Assembly: GCA_034436335.1 (NCBI GenBank)
Contig: DAOTVO010000059.1
Span: forward strand, 1-64,000
DNA length: 64,000 bases
From: UBA877 sp034436335
Lineage (GTDB): Bacteria > Chloroflexota > Anaerolineae > Anaerolineales > Villigracilaceae
Direction of reading: 5' to 3'
Of this stretch, positions 43,494-52,222 are shown piece by piece. The translations under genes and the position numbers were made by a program. The notes beneath the pieces were generated by a model. The model had not been told where the DNA came from, ran no database searches, and was given only the letters and a program-made list of their open reading frames with translations. Position 1 is the first letter of the stretch, and each line of letters starts with the position of its first letter.

Positions 43494-43916
43494 ATGGCCG
43501 AACAAAAACCCCTGTATTGGAAACCAGCCCCCGGCATCGGCTACACGGTCGTCCGCCGCCCGGATGGCGGCATGAATCTCACCTTCACCGACTTGTCAGA
43601 TGCCACCATCCAGCACTGGCTCGAATTTGCCCAGGAACATCTGCTCGGCGCCGACCGCCTGACGCGCAATCTGTATGACCTGCGGCAGGTAAAGGAAATC
43701 CCCGAAAAGGCCGTCCGCGCCGCAATGAGCGCCAATAGCGACCCGGCAGCCCGCAACATTCGTCTGGCTGTGGTCGTGGCGACGCAGGATGTAGCCGAGG
43801 GAATTCGCAAAATCTACTACTCGGTCACGCCGGAGACCTCTGCCGCCATCAAGATTTTCACCGACATAGACGAGGCCGAGGCCTGGCTCTCGCGCCCGCT
43901 CGATCAAATTGTCTGA
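43494..43916 (+). CDS. Small STAS/SpoIIAA-like domain protein
   Basis: 140 residues from ATG 43494 (TTGGAGG six bases upstream; a TTG start 12 bases earlier is less likely). 'VRRPDGGMNLTFTDLSDATIQHWLEFAQEHL', 'NLYDLRQVKEIPEKAVRAA' and 'IRLAVVVATQDVAEGIRKIYYSV' resemble the small STAS/SpoIIAA-like proteins, but the match is loose. A TATAAT is at 43462-43467. folP begins 9 bp after the stop. Confidence 0.5.
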   Translation: MAEQKPLYWKPAPGIGYTVVRRPDGGMNLTFTDLSDATIQHWLEFAQEHLLGADRLTRNLYDLRQVKEIPEKAVRAAMSANSDPAARNIRLAVVVATQDVAEGIRKIYYSVTPETSAAIKIFTDIDEAEAWLSRPLDQIV

Positions 43917-43925
43917 CACAGTCTT

Positions 43926-44810
43926 ATGCAGACGCGGCCTCCCTTGACCGTTGGCGCGCGTACCTTTGCCTGGGGCACGCGCACCTATGTGATGGGCATT
44001 CTCAACGCCACCCCCGATAGTTTTTCGGGGGATGGTCTTCGTACAGACGAGGCTTGGCTTGCACGGGCGCTCGAGCAAGCGCGCCGCTTCCTCGCTGCCG
44101 GCGCAGACATCCTGGATGTCGGCGGAGAATCCACCCGTCCCGGCTCGCAGCCGGTGACTGCCGAGGAAGAGATGCGCCGTGTCCTGCCAATTATCCAGAT
44201 GCTCACGGCCGAATTTCCCGAGGCAATCATTTCGATAGACACCTATAAAGCTGCTGTTGCCGAGGCTGCCCTGCAGGCTGGCGCGCGCCTCCTCAACGAT
44301 GTCTGGGGCCTGCGCGCCGACCCGCTCCTGGCCGAGGTAGCCGCACGCTGCAACGCGCCGGTTATTCTCATGCACAACCGCTCCAACCCGGCCAGCGTGG
44401 AAGTGCGTGAAAATCTGGGCAACGCCTATCTCGGCGCGGAATACGAAAACCTGCTCGAAGACGTGAAGCGCGAACTCATGGAATCGGTGGCCATTGCCCG
44501 CCGCGCTGGCATCCCCGATGAACACATCCTCCTCGATCCCGGCATCGGCTTCGGCAAGACGGTAGCGCAAAACCTGGAACTCATCCGCCGCCTGGATGAA
44601 ATCCGCGCCCTGGGGTTCCCCGTCTTGCTCGGCCCGTCGCGTAAATCTTTCATCGGCTACACCCTCAACCTGCCGCCCGACCAGCGCCTGGAGGGGACGG
44701 CCGCGGCAGTGGCGGTCGGCATCACGCGCGGCGCCGACATCGTCCGCGTCCATGATGTGGAAGCCATCGTGCGCGTGGCGCGCATGACCGACGCCCTCGT
44801 GCGCCCCTAA
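43926..44810 (+). CDS. folP: Dihydropteroate synthase
   Basis: 294 residues. Joins 6-hydroxymethyl-dihydropterin diphosphate to p-aminobenzoate in folate synthesis. 'GILNATPDSFSGDG', 'ILDVGGESTRPGSQPV', 'IISIDTYKAAVAEAAL', 'LLNDVWGLRADPL', 'ILLDPGIGFGKT', 'LLGPSRKSFIGYTL' are in standard order. No other folate gene is in the window. Confidence 0.97.
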   Translation: MQTRPPLTVGARTFAWGTRTYVMGILNATPDSFSGDGLRTDEAWLARALEQARRFLAAGADILDVGGESTRPGSQPVTAEEEMRRVLPIIQMLTAEFPEAIISIDTYKAAVAEAALQAGARLLNDVWGLRADPLLAEVAARCNAPVILMHNRSNPASVEVRENLGNAYLGAEYENLLEDVKRELMESVAIARRAGIPDEHILLDPGIGFGKTVAQNLELIRRLDEIRALGFPVLLGPSRKSFIGYTLNLPPDQRLEGTAAAVAVGITRGADIVRVHDVEAIVRVARMTDALVRP

Positions 44811-44854
44811 GCCTCCCTCGCCTCATTTTCCGCTTTTCTCCTTTTCCTGTTTCC

Positions 44855-45850
44855 ATGCTCACCCCTGCCGACCTCATCCGCCTGCCCTACACTCCCGACC
44901 TGACCGAGGGCGGCATCGCCTACGCCTGTCGCTCGCTGGCCTATACCTACGACCGCATGGGCGGCTCGCCGCTCGACCGTCTGCGGCGGATTGTGGCAGG
45001 CGTGGCCGTGGAACTGGCCTTCCGCCGCTTCCTGGGCGAACAATCCGTCCCCTTCGATGTGCTCGGCGCGACTCCTTTCACCGATCCCGACCGCTACGAT
45101 GTTTCTCTCGGCGGCCATCGCTGCGACCTGAAGAGTTACCATCTCTCGCGCCGCCGTCAGATTGCCCTGATCCGCCGCGAACCTGCGCTCCTGCTCCAGG
45201 CCCCAGCGCTCGTTCCCCTCGACCAGTACGCTGCCGAAGGTCACAAGCCCGATGACATTTATCTCTTCGCCTTCCTCTTGGGCTTAACGGCGGCCTCTCG
45301 GCAAGAGACCGCCCGGGCGCAGGCTACCGGTCAGCCGGTCTACTTCATCGCTCCGCTGCCGGATGAATGGGCGCGTCCGGTCGGCTGGGAACCGCTCGAT
45401 AAACTGGCCCTGAAGAGCGAATGCGATCAACCGATTCCCCTCGAACTCGGTGGACAGGACCGAGAACGCCGCTTCGTCATCCGGACCCTCGACCTGCCCC
45501 CGCGCACGCGCATCCCTTTTCCCGAAGAGTGGTACACCGTTGCCTATCTCCACGTCCAACAACGTCCCAAGGCGCGCATCGGCCTCCACAGTCCCCGGCG
45601 CGGCGAGGCGCACATTGTTCAACCGCATGAGTGGGGCAACATCTGGGTCTATGGCATGGACATCTTCCTGACCGGTTGGATGACGCATGAAGAATTCCGT
45701 CGCAAGGCGCGTGTTTTGCCTGCCGGGATGTCCACGTTCCAATACGCCCATACACGCACGAAGAACCTGGCTGTAGCGATGAGTGAACTACACTCTTTGC
45801 GCTCTCTGCTGCAAGACGTCCGTCGTTGGGAATCGCTCAGAAAGAAGTAG
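44855..45850 (+). CDS. Unknown protein with possible PD-(D/E)XK nuclease-like core
   Basis: 331 residues, no named family recognised. 'VAGVAVELAFRRFLGEQSVPF' followed by 'DRYDVSLGGHRCDLKSYHLS' has the spacing of the restriction-endonuclease-like fold: Glu on the first helix, Asp, then D-x-K. The remainder includes 'PVYFIAPLPDEWARP' and 'WGNIWVYGMDIFLTGWM'. The DNA-facing role is a suggestion from motif only. It follows folP by 44 bp. Confidence 0.5.
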   Translation: MLTPADLIRLPYTPDLTEGGIAYACRSLAYTYDRMGGSPLDRLRRIVAGVAVELAFRRFLGEQSVPFDVLGATPFTDPDRYDVSLGGHRCDLKSYHLSRRRQIALIRREPALLLQAPALVPLDQYAAEGHKPDDIYLFAFLLGLTAASRQETARAQATGQPVYFIAPLPDEWARPVGWEPLDKLALKSECDQPIPLELGGQDRERRFVIRTLDLPPRTRIPFPEEWYTVAYLHVQQRPKARIGLHSPRRGEAHIVQPHEWGNIWVYGMDIFLTGWMTHEEFRRKARVLPAGMSTFQYAHTRTKNLAVAMSELHSLRSLLQDVRRWESLRKK

Positions 45851-45899
45851 ATCGGCTTTCTCTAACCGCCAAGATGTTTTTAGCGGGGAATTTTTTGAA

Positions 45900-45928
45900 T
45901 TGACTGCCTTTTGTGCCTGTGGTAAACT
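45900..45928 (+). promoter_or_regulatory. Promoter of the metK leader
   Basis: TTGACT (45900-45905), exactly 17 bases, TAAACT (45923-45928). Transcription would start near 45935, before the SAM aptamer. Confidence 0.75.
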
Positions 45929-45957
45929 CCCGTTCACAATTCAATAGCCCCCAGCGG

Positions 45958-46145
<188 letters not shown>

Positions 46146-46159
46146 AGGAGTTCCTTTTT

Positions 46160-47371
46160 ATGAGCAACACTTTCATGACCTCTCCCAGCCTGATGTTCAC
46201 CTCTGAATCGGTGACGGAAGGCCATCCCGATAAGGTCTGCGACCAAATTTCAGATGCCGTCCTGGATGCCTGCTACGAGCAGGACCCCTACTCGCGCGTC
46301 GCCTGCGAAACGGCCACCAAGACCGGCTTTGTCGTCTTGTTGGGAGAAATCACCACCAACGCACACATCAACTTCGACGACCTGGCGCGCCGCGTCATCA
46401 CCGAAATCGGCTATGACTCGAGCGAGAAAGGCTTCGACGGCAATTCCTGCGGTGTGCTGGTCGCCATTGCCAAGCAATCGGGCGACATTGCCATGGGTGT
46501 GGACAAAGCCCTGGAAGCCAAAAGCGGCGAGATGACCGAGGCGGAAATCGAGGCGATTGGTGCCGGTGACCAGGGCATGATGTTCGGTTTCGCCTGCAAT
46601 GAAACTCCGCAACTGATGCCCATGCCCATCTACCTGGCCCACAAACTGACCCGCCGCCTGTCCGAAGTCCGCAAGGCCGGAATTTTGCCCTGGCTGCGTC
46701 CGGACGGCAAGAGCCAGGTCACGGTGGAGTATGCCTACGGCAAGCCGAAACGCGTCGATACCGTGCTGGTCAGCACCCAGCATGCCCCCGATGTTTCCCA
46801 TGACGAAATCCGCGCCGGGGTCATCGAGCATGTCATCCGCCCGGTCATTCCGCCCGAAATGTGGGACGGCGGCCCGAAGATTTACGTCAATCCCACCGGG
46901 CGCTTCGTCATCGGCGGCCCGATGGGCGACGCCGGCGTCACCGGGCGCAAGATCATCGTGGACACCTATGGCGGGATGGGGCGTCACGGCGGCGGCGCTT
47001 TTTCCGGCAAAGACCCGACCAAGGTGGACCGTTCGGCGGCCTATGCAGCCCGCTGGGCGGCCAAGAACGTTGTCGCCGCCGGCCTGGCCGAGCGGGTCGA
47101 AATTCAGGTCGCTTACGCCATCGGCGTGGCGCATCCGCTCTCGGTCAACGTCGAGACCTTCGGAACCGGCAAGATCGCCGATGAAAAAATCAGCAAACTT
47201 ATCCTCGAACACTTCGACCTGCGCCCCGGCGCTATCCTCCGCGACCTCGACCTGCGCCGCCCGATTTACCGCAAGACGGCCGCCTACGGTCACTTCGGCC
47301 GTGATGATGTCGAATTCCCCTGGGAGCGCACCGATAAGGCCAATGCCCTGCGAAAAGCTGCTGGTCTGTAG
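46160..47371 (+). CDS. metK: S-adenosylmethionine synthase
   Basis: 403 residues from ATG 46160 (AAAGGAG nine bases upstream; longer frames run through the riboswitch). Makes SAM from methionine and ATP. 'SESVTEGHPDKVCDQISDAVLDA', 'GAGDQGMMFGFACNET', 'NPTGRFVIGGPMGDAGVTGRK', 'GGGAFSGKDPTKVDRSAAYAARW' are the family signatures and hold the metal and ATP residues. Normal length. Regulated by the SAM-I element upstream and closed by a strong terminator. Confidence 0.98.
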   Translation: MSNTFMTSPSLMFTSESVTEGHPDKVCDQISDAVLDACYEQDPYSRVACETATKTGFVVLLGEITTNAHINFDDLARRVITEIGYDSSEKGFDGNSCGVLVAIAKQSGDIAMGVDKALEAKSGEMTEAEIEAIGAGDQGMMFGFACNETPQLMPMPIYLAHKLTRRLSEVRKAGILPWLRPDGKSQVTVEYAYGKPKRVDTVLVSTQHAPDVSHDEIRAGVIEHVIRPVIPPEMWDGGPKIYVNPTGRFVIGGPMGDAGVTGRKIIVDTYGGMGRHGGGAFSGKDPTKVDRSAAYAARWAAKNVVAAGLAERVEIQVAYAIGVAHPLSVNVETFGTGKIADEKISKLILEHFDLRPGAILRDLDLRRPIYRKTAAYGHFGRDDVEFPWERTDKANALRKAAGL

Positions 47372-47388
47372 CCTTCTCCAAGAATGAG

Positions 47389-47421
47389 TGTAGGGCGAGA
47401 TACCCTCTCGCCCTACATTTT
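47389..47421 (+). terminator. Terminator of metK
   Basis: TGTAGGGCGAG (47389-47399) pairs perfectly with CTCGCCCTACA (47407-47417), then TTTTC. It also lies just past the 3' end of the tRNA gene on the other strand. Confidence 0.85.
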
Positions 47422-47424
47422 CTG

Positions 47425-47496
47425 CGCCCCGGGCGGGAATTGAACCCACATCAGAGCCTTAGGAGTGCCCTGTTCTATCCGTTGAACTACCGGAGC
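47425..47496 (-). tRNA. tRNA-Arg (anticodon CCT)
   Basis: Read on the minus strand, the acceptor GCTCCGG pairs with CCGGGGC, the D-arm contains TAGTTCAACGGATAGAAC, the anticodon loop is CTCCTAA (anticodon CCT, codon AGG), and the T-arm is GCGGG/GGTTCAATTCC-type. CCA is not encoded. The anticodon stem has one A-G mismatch at the loop edge. 72 nt including the discriminator base. Confidence 0.93.
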
Positions 47497-47522
47497 GTGC
47501 GGGCAAGATTATACCAAGATTC

Positions 47523-47551
47523 TTGCATTCCACTTTGTGAAGGGCTACAAT
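47523..47551 (+). promoter_or_regulatory. Promoter for leaderless kinase mRNA
   Basis: TTGCAT (47523-47528), 17-base spacer, TACAAT (47546-47551). The ATG at 47558 is six bases after the -10 box, so the transcript would start at or next to the start codon. No Shine-Dalgarno sequence exists. Confidence 0.65.
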
Positions 47552-47557
47552 AAAGGC

Positions 47558-49678
47558 ATGAATCCAGAAAAAATTGGTCGCTATGAAATCAAGGCCGAAC
47601 TGGGCCGCGGCGGCATGTCCACCGTCTACCGCGCTTATGACGCACGTTTCGAGCGCGAGGTGGCCATCAAGGTCTTGCCGAGGGAAATGCTTCACGACCC
47701 GCAATTTCGCGTTCGCTTCGAACGTGAGGCCAAGACGATTGCCTTGCTTGAACATCCCGCCATCGTCCCTGTTTACGACTTCGGCGAAGAAGAAGGTCAG
47801 CCTTATTTTGTCATGCGTTTCATGACCGGCGGCTCACTGGCCGACCGGCTCAAACACGGGCCGCTCTCCATCTCTGAAGCAGCGCGCATCTTCTCGCGGC
47901 TGGCCCCTGCTTTAGATACTGCCCACGCAAAAGGAATCATTCACCGCGATCTCAAACCCGGCAATATCCTTTTCGATCAGTACGATGAACCTTACCTCTC
48001 CGATTTCGGCATTGCAAAATTGACCGAATCTCAGGCCGGACTGACCGGCTCCGGCATCGTCGGTACACCGGCCTACATGTCCCCAGAACAGGCGCAAGGC
48101 GAAGGTATTGACGGCCGGGCCGATATTTATGGGATGGGTGTCATTTTATTCGAGATGCTGACCGGCCGACAGCCGTTCCAAGGCGATACCCCTATGAGTG
48201 TGCTCGTCAAGCACATCACCGACCCCGTCCCGCGCATTCTCGACCTTAAACCCGAATTGCCGGTGAGCGTGGAGAAAATCGTTGAAAAAGCCCTGGCCAA
48301 AGACCCCAACGAGCGTTTCGCGACCTGTCAGCAGTTTGCCGAGGCCTTACAGACAGTTGCCCGTGGTGAGACGCCCGACATCGGCCCCGCGCCGACAACG
48401 ACGCAGATGGCCAGTCCGAAGACTCTCGTAACCCAAAAACACACCGCCCCGGCACAGAAAATCCCTTCTTTGCAGAAACAGAGCGAAGGTGCCCAGCCGC
48501 CGCCCAAACGTCGCCGCGTATGGATCGGCATCAGCCTGGTGGCTGTTCTCTTCCTTGCCGCGCTCGGTGGGGGGGCGCTCTTGCTCTTGAACCACTTGCC
48601 GTTGACGCTCCCCGAACCGACTGCCTCGCCTACGCTGCTGCCTACGAATCCCTTGGCGCCGACCTCTGTGCCGCTCGCCTCTCCAACGATTCCTCCTCCC
48701 ACCCCCATCCCGCTCCCCTCGGCTACCAATACCAAGCCGTTGCTTCCACCGGTCATCGGCGGGGCGGACATGATCGCCTTCCTCAACGCAAACGATATTT
48801 GGCTCATGTGGATGGACGGTACCCACTTGAAGCGTTTGACCACCGACGGGGCAGCCAAATCTAGCCTGCAATGGATGCCCGATGGACAGTCCATTCTCTA
48901 CATCACCGGCAAATGCATTGCCTTGGTGGATTTGAACGCCCAATCGAGGAATCTGGCTTGTTTCAACGCTGCACAGTACTTAGACGAAATCTCTATTTCT
49001 CCCGATGGGACACAGATCGCCATCGCTCTCGACCGGGTTCTCTACGTTGTACCGCTCGACTTGACCAGATTGGAAGGGGCGCGCAATCACAATGATTTGC
49101 TCAATTTGAACGGTTGCCTGACCTTCCAAGATGCCGCCTCGACAGGCGCCGATTGGTCGAGCGACGGCAAGAAATTGGCGTTCAAGATTCTCCTCCCCCA
49201 AGGGGGCATTCGCGTCGACGCGGTCAGTGTGATGGATATTTCTGCCTGCGGAGCTACTCCCCCGCGCCTGTTGGACACCTTCCCTGCTGCTCGCTTTACG
49301 ATGCGCGGCTATCCCGATTCCCCCCATCTCCCCTCTGTTGATTGGGATGGCAGCGCTCTGTTTTTGCTCAACAGCCGCGTGCGCAATGAGCGGTACGGCT
49401 ATCTCTACTCCTACAACTTCGAGACCAAGCGCGGTCAACAACTTGACCCCATCGGCACGGCCTGTTGCTATACCGATGCCCACTGGAGCCCCGATGGGTT
49501 GTATATCCTGTTTGCCTACCAAAATCTTGCTTTAGGCCCCAACTCAAAAAATTTGCTCTACCTGGTTCCGTTCGGGACGATTGGAACCGGCGTCACCTAC
49601 ACCCCCCTGCCTCTGCCGGAAGATTTCCTCGCCAAGCCGAACGAGCATCCAGACGCTGCTTTCCGACCGGTCAGATAG
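47558..49678 (+). CDS. PknB-type Ser/Thr protein kinase with TolB-like propeller
   Basis: 706 residues from ATG 47558. Kinase domain about 8-270: 'LGRGGMSTVYRAYD', VAIK lysine, 'HRDLKPGNILF', 'SDFGIAKL', 'GTPAYMSPEQAQG'. A Pro/Thr linker, one membrane helix (about 322-345), a second Pro-rich tether, then repeated 'LQWMPDGQSILYIT', 'ISISPDGTQIAIALD', 'ADWSSDGKKLAFKI', 'AHWSPDGLYILFAY' units of a TolB/PD40-type extracellular propeller. A receptor kinase whose sensor is the propeller. Its last 8 bases overlap the end of convergent pyrD. Confidence 0.95.
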   Translation: MNPEKIGRYEIKAELGRGGMSTVYRAYDARFEREVAIKVLPREMLHDPQFRVRFEREAKTIALLEHPAIVPVYDFGEEEGQPYFVMRFMTGGSLADRLKHGPLSISEAARIFSRLAPALDTAHAKGIIHRDLKPGNILFDQYDEPYLSDFGIAKLTESQAGLTGSGIVGTPAYMSPEQAQGEGIDGRADIYGMGVILFEMLTGRQPFQGDTPMSVLVKHITDPVPRILDLKPELPVSVEKIVEKALAKDPNERFATCQQFAEALQTVARGETPDIGPAPTTTQMASPKTLVTQKHTAPAQKIPSLQKQSEGAQPPPKRRRVWIGISLVAVLFLAALGGGALLLLNHLPLTLPEPTASPTLLPTNPLAPTSVPLASPTIPPPTPIPLPSATNTKPLLPPVIGGADMIAFLNANDIWLMWMDGTHLKRLTTDGAAKSSLQWMPDGQSILYITGKCIALVDLNAQSRNLACFNAAQYLDEISISPDGTQIAIALDRVLYVVPLDLTRLEGARNHNDLLNLNGCLTFQDAASTGADWSSDGKKLAFKILLPQGGIRVDAVSVMDISACGATPPRLLDTFPAARFTMRGYPDSPHLPSVDWDGSALFLLNSRVRNERYGYLYSYNFETKRGQQLDPIGTACCYTDAHWSPDGLYILFAYQNLALGPNSKNLLYLVPFGTIGTGVTYTPLPLPEDFLAKPNEHPDAAFRPVR

Positions 49679-50678
49679 CGCGCACGATTTCTTTCACCAG
49701 CCCCGGCCCGGCATAGACCAGCCCGGTATAAACCTGCACCAGCGCCGCCCCCATGTCGAGGCGGCGTTTGGCGTCTTCAGGCGACATGATTCCGCCCACG
49801 CTGACGACCGGCAGCCGCCCCTCCAGCCGCTTCACCACCTTCTCCAGCACCGCCTCGCTGCGGACCCTGAGCGGGCCGCCGCTTAACCCGCCGCTTTCTT
49901 CCCGATAGCGAGAGCGCAGCCCCGGGCGCCCCAAGGTGGTATTCGTGGCGATGACGCCGTCCATGCCGGCGCGCAGAATGACATCCAGGGCGTCGTCCAG
50001 TTCCACGTCGCTCAGGTCGGGGGCCAGTTTGACCAGGATCGGGCGTTCGAGCGCCGACCTGCGCCGTTCCTCGGAAATCGCTCCTAGCAGCCCCTCGAGC
50101 CTCTCGCGGCCCTGCAGGCGGCGCAGCCCGACCGTGTTGGGTGAAGAGATGTTGATGACCAGATAATCGGCCAAGGGGGCAAAGACGCGCATCAGGGTCA
50201 GGTAGTCTGCAGCGGCGGCTTCGAGCGGGGTGTCTTTGTTCTTGCCCAGATTCACGCCGACAATGACGTTGGCCCGTTTGAACATTTGAACGTGTTTGGC
50301 CGCTACTTCAGCACCCTGGCCCGGAAATCCCATGCGGTTGATGATGGCCTCGTCTTCCACCAGCCGGAAGAGGCGCGGCTTGGGATTGCCCGGCTGCGGA
50401 CGCGGCGTCACCGTGCCGACCTCGAGGTGGCCGAAGCCGAGGGCGGCCAGGCCGCGCAGGGCGAGGGCGTCCTTGTCGTAGCCCGCCGCCAGCCCGAGCG
50501 GATTCTTGAAGCGCAGCCCGAAGACCTCCACCGGCTTCTCCGGCGCGGCGTACAGGGCTTGCAGCAGCCAGCGCGAGGGCGGGAAAAGCCCGGCCAGGCG
50601 CAGCAGGCTCAGGGTCAGGCCGTGGGCCGTCTCCGGGTCGAGGCGAAACAGGAGCGGGCGGAAGAAATGTCGGTACAT
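49671..50678 (-). CDS. pyrD: Dihydroorotate dehydrogenase, class 2 (quinone)
   Basis: 335 residues. Oxidises dihydroorotate to orotate using quinone at the membrane. N-terminal helix pair 'HFFRPLLFRLDPETAHGLTLSLLR' for membrane association, 'NPLGLAAGYDKD', 'VGTVTPRPQPGNPKPRLFRL', 'INRMGFPG', the catalytic Ser in 'VINISSPNT', and 'LVKLAPDLSD'. Last gene of a pyrB - pyrF/E - pyrD block; its ATG overlaps the upstream stop (TGATG), so translation is coupled. Confidence 0.96.
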   Translation of the reverse strand: MYRHFFRPLLFRLDPETAHGLTLSLLRLAGLFPPSRWLLQALYAAPEKPVEVFGLRFKNPLGLAAGYDKDALALRGLAALGFGHLEVGTVTPRPQPGNPKPRLFRLVEDEAIINRMGFPGQGAEVAAKHVQMFKRANVIVGVNLGKNKDTPLEAAAADYLTLMRVFAPLADYLVINISSPNTVGLRRLQGRERLEGLLGAISEERRRSALERPILVKLAPDLSDVELDDALDVILRAGMDGVIATNTTLGRPGLRSRYREESGGLSGGPLRVRSEAVLEKVVKRLEGRLPVVSVGGIMSPEDAKRRLDMGAALVQVYTGLVYAGPGLVKEIVRAI

Positions 50679-52168
50679 CAGGCCTGTTCCAAAAAGCGCC
50701 GCGTGGCGGCGATTTTTTCGGCTTCCACTTTGCCGCTCCGTTCCCAGGAATCGAGCAGTTGCATGATGGTCAGCACCGCATGCAAGCGGAATCCGGCTGC
50801 TTCCAGCGCTTCTCGTGCCCCGGATTGACGGTCAATCAGCACGACCACGTCGCGCACGGTCAGCCCGGCGGCGGTCAGTTTTTCGATGGCCTCGAATTTC
50901 GAGCCGCCGGTGGTGGCCAGGTCGTCAATCACGGCGACCGTCTCGCCGGGGTGGTATTCGCCTTCGATCTCGGCGCGCGTGCCGTATTCTTTGGCCTCTT
51001 TGCGCGGGTAGATCAGGGGGTAGTTTCCCGCCAGGGAGATAGCCGTGGCGATGGGAATGGCCGCGTAGGGCAGGGCCGCCAGGCGGTCGAAAGCCAGGCC
51101 TTGCAGCAGCGGGAGATAGGCGACCGCCACTTGTTCCAGCAGGCGCGGGTGCGAGATGAGTTGACGCAGGTCAATGTAGATGGGCGATTTCAGCCCCGAC
51201 TTGAGGGTGAACTCGCCGAATTTGACGCAGCCGGCTTCGAGCAGACCGTCGGCGAGAAGGGAGGAAGAAGGGAGAAGGTGATTAGGGAGTGGCTGATTGG
51301 GCTGTGACTTGCTTGCCTGATTACCTAATCCTTCCTCCTTGATTACCCGTAAAATATCATCCCGCAATTTCGCCGCTTCCATCTCTGGGTTTGGGGAACG
51401 GGAGATGGCTCTGGAAACATTGATGAGCAGGCCCTGGCCGTCGGCCCGCAGACCGGCGCGCAGGGCCGCCTCCAAGTCTCCGCCCTGGGCGCCCACGCCG
51501 GGGACGAGGAACCACAGGTCGGGGGCGATGGCGCGCAGGCGGGCGAGGGCTTCGGGGTAGGTCGCCCCGACCACCAGGCCGAGGTTGTCGGCGGTGTTCC
51601 ATTGTTGGGCAAGATAGGCTATATGCTCATACAAAGGAACAGACGGTGGACGGTGGACCGTCCATCGTCCACCGTCCACGGTCAAATCTTGCAAATCGCC
51701 TGCGCCGGGGTTGCTCGTCTTGCACAGGAGGAAGACGCCGCGGCGCGGGTCGCGCAGGAAGGGCTCCACCGCGTCGCGGCCGAGGTAGGGGTTGACGGTG
51801 AGGGCGTCGGCGCCGAGGGTCTCGAAGGCGGCGCGGGCGTAGGCCTCGGCGGTGGAGGCGATGTCGCCGCGCTTGGCGTCCAGGATGACGGGGATCGGCG
51901 AGCCGAGGCGGGCCGCTTCGGCGTGGATGGCGTCAATCACCTCCTTGAGCGCCGTCCAGCCGGCCGCGCCGAAGACTTCGAAGAAGGCCGCGTTGGGCTT
52001 GAAGGCCGCGGCGTAGGGCGCGGTCTGTTTAACGAGATGCAGGCAAAAGTCCCGCGCCGCCTCGGCAGTGGGTTCGGGCAGGTCGGCAGGGTGCGGGTCG
52101 AGGCCGACGCACAGGAGCGAGGCGCAGTCGTCCACGCGGCGGGCGAGGAGAGAGAAGAAGGTTTCCAT
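50678..52168 (-). CDS. pyrFE: Bifunctional OMP decarboxylase-orotate phosphoribosyltransferase (PyrF-PyrE fusion)
   Basis: 496 residues from ATG 52166-52168 (a second ATG 9 bases upstream is possible). N-terminal PyrF of the mycobacterial/Chloroflexi type: 'LCVGLDPHPADLP', 'FKPNAAFFEVFG', 'VILDAKRGDIASTA', 'LVPGVGAQGGD'. Residues about 280-320 are a linker of repeat-like composition. C-terminal PyrE: 'LKSGLKSPIYIDLR', 'AAIPIATAIS', PRPP motif 'VAVIDDLATTGGSK'. The order is opposite to animal UMP synthase. A block 'TVDGGRWTVHRPPSVP' inside PyrF is encoded by an intergenic repeat family. Confidence 0.95.
   Translation of the reverse strand: METFFSLLARRVDDCASLLCVGLDPHPADLPEPTAEAARDFCLHLVKQTAPYAAAFKPNAAFFEVFGAAGWTALKEVIDAIHAEAARLGSPIPVILDAKRGDIASTAEAYARAAFETLGADALTVNPYLGRDAVEPFLRDPRRGVFLLCKTSNPGAGDLQDLTVDGGRWTVHRPPSVPLYEHIAYLAQQWNTADNLGLVVGATYPEALARLRAIAPDLWFLVPGVGAQGGDLEAALRAGLRADGQGLLINVSRAISRSPNPEMEAAKLRDDILRVIKEEGLGNQASKSQPNQPLPNHLLPSSSLLADGLLEAGCVKFGEFTLKSGLKSPIYIDLRQLISHPRLLEQVAVAYLPLLQGLAFDRLAALPYAAIPIATAISLAGNYPLIYPRKEAKEYGTRAEIEGEYHPGETVAVIDDLATTGGSKFEAIEKLTAAGLTVRDVVVLIDRQSGAREALEAAGFRLHAVLTIMQLLDSWERSGKVEAEKIAATRRFLEQA
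51637..51690 (-). repeat. In-frame copy of the ACCGTCCACCGTC repeat inside PyrF domain
   Basis: The plus strand reads GACGGTGGACGG...ACCGTCCATCGTCCACCGTC, the same near-palindrome as intergenic 12692-12750 and 52197-52222. On the coding strand it gives TVDGGRWTVHRPPS, placed between 'GDLQDL' and 'PLYEHIAYLA', which are contiguous in ordinary PyrF. Confidence 0.8.
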
Positions 52169-52222
52169 GATTTTCATCCGAGCGAGGACGAAATCTACCG
52201 TCCACCGTCCATGGTCTATTGT

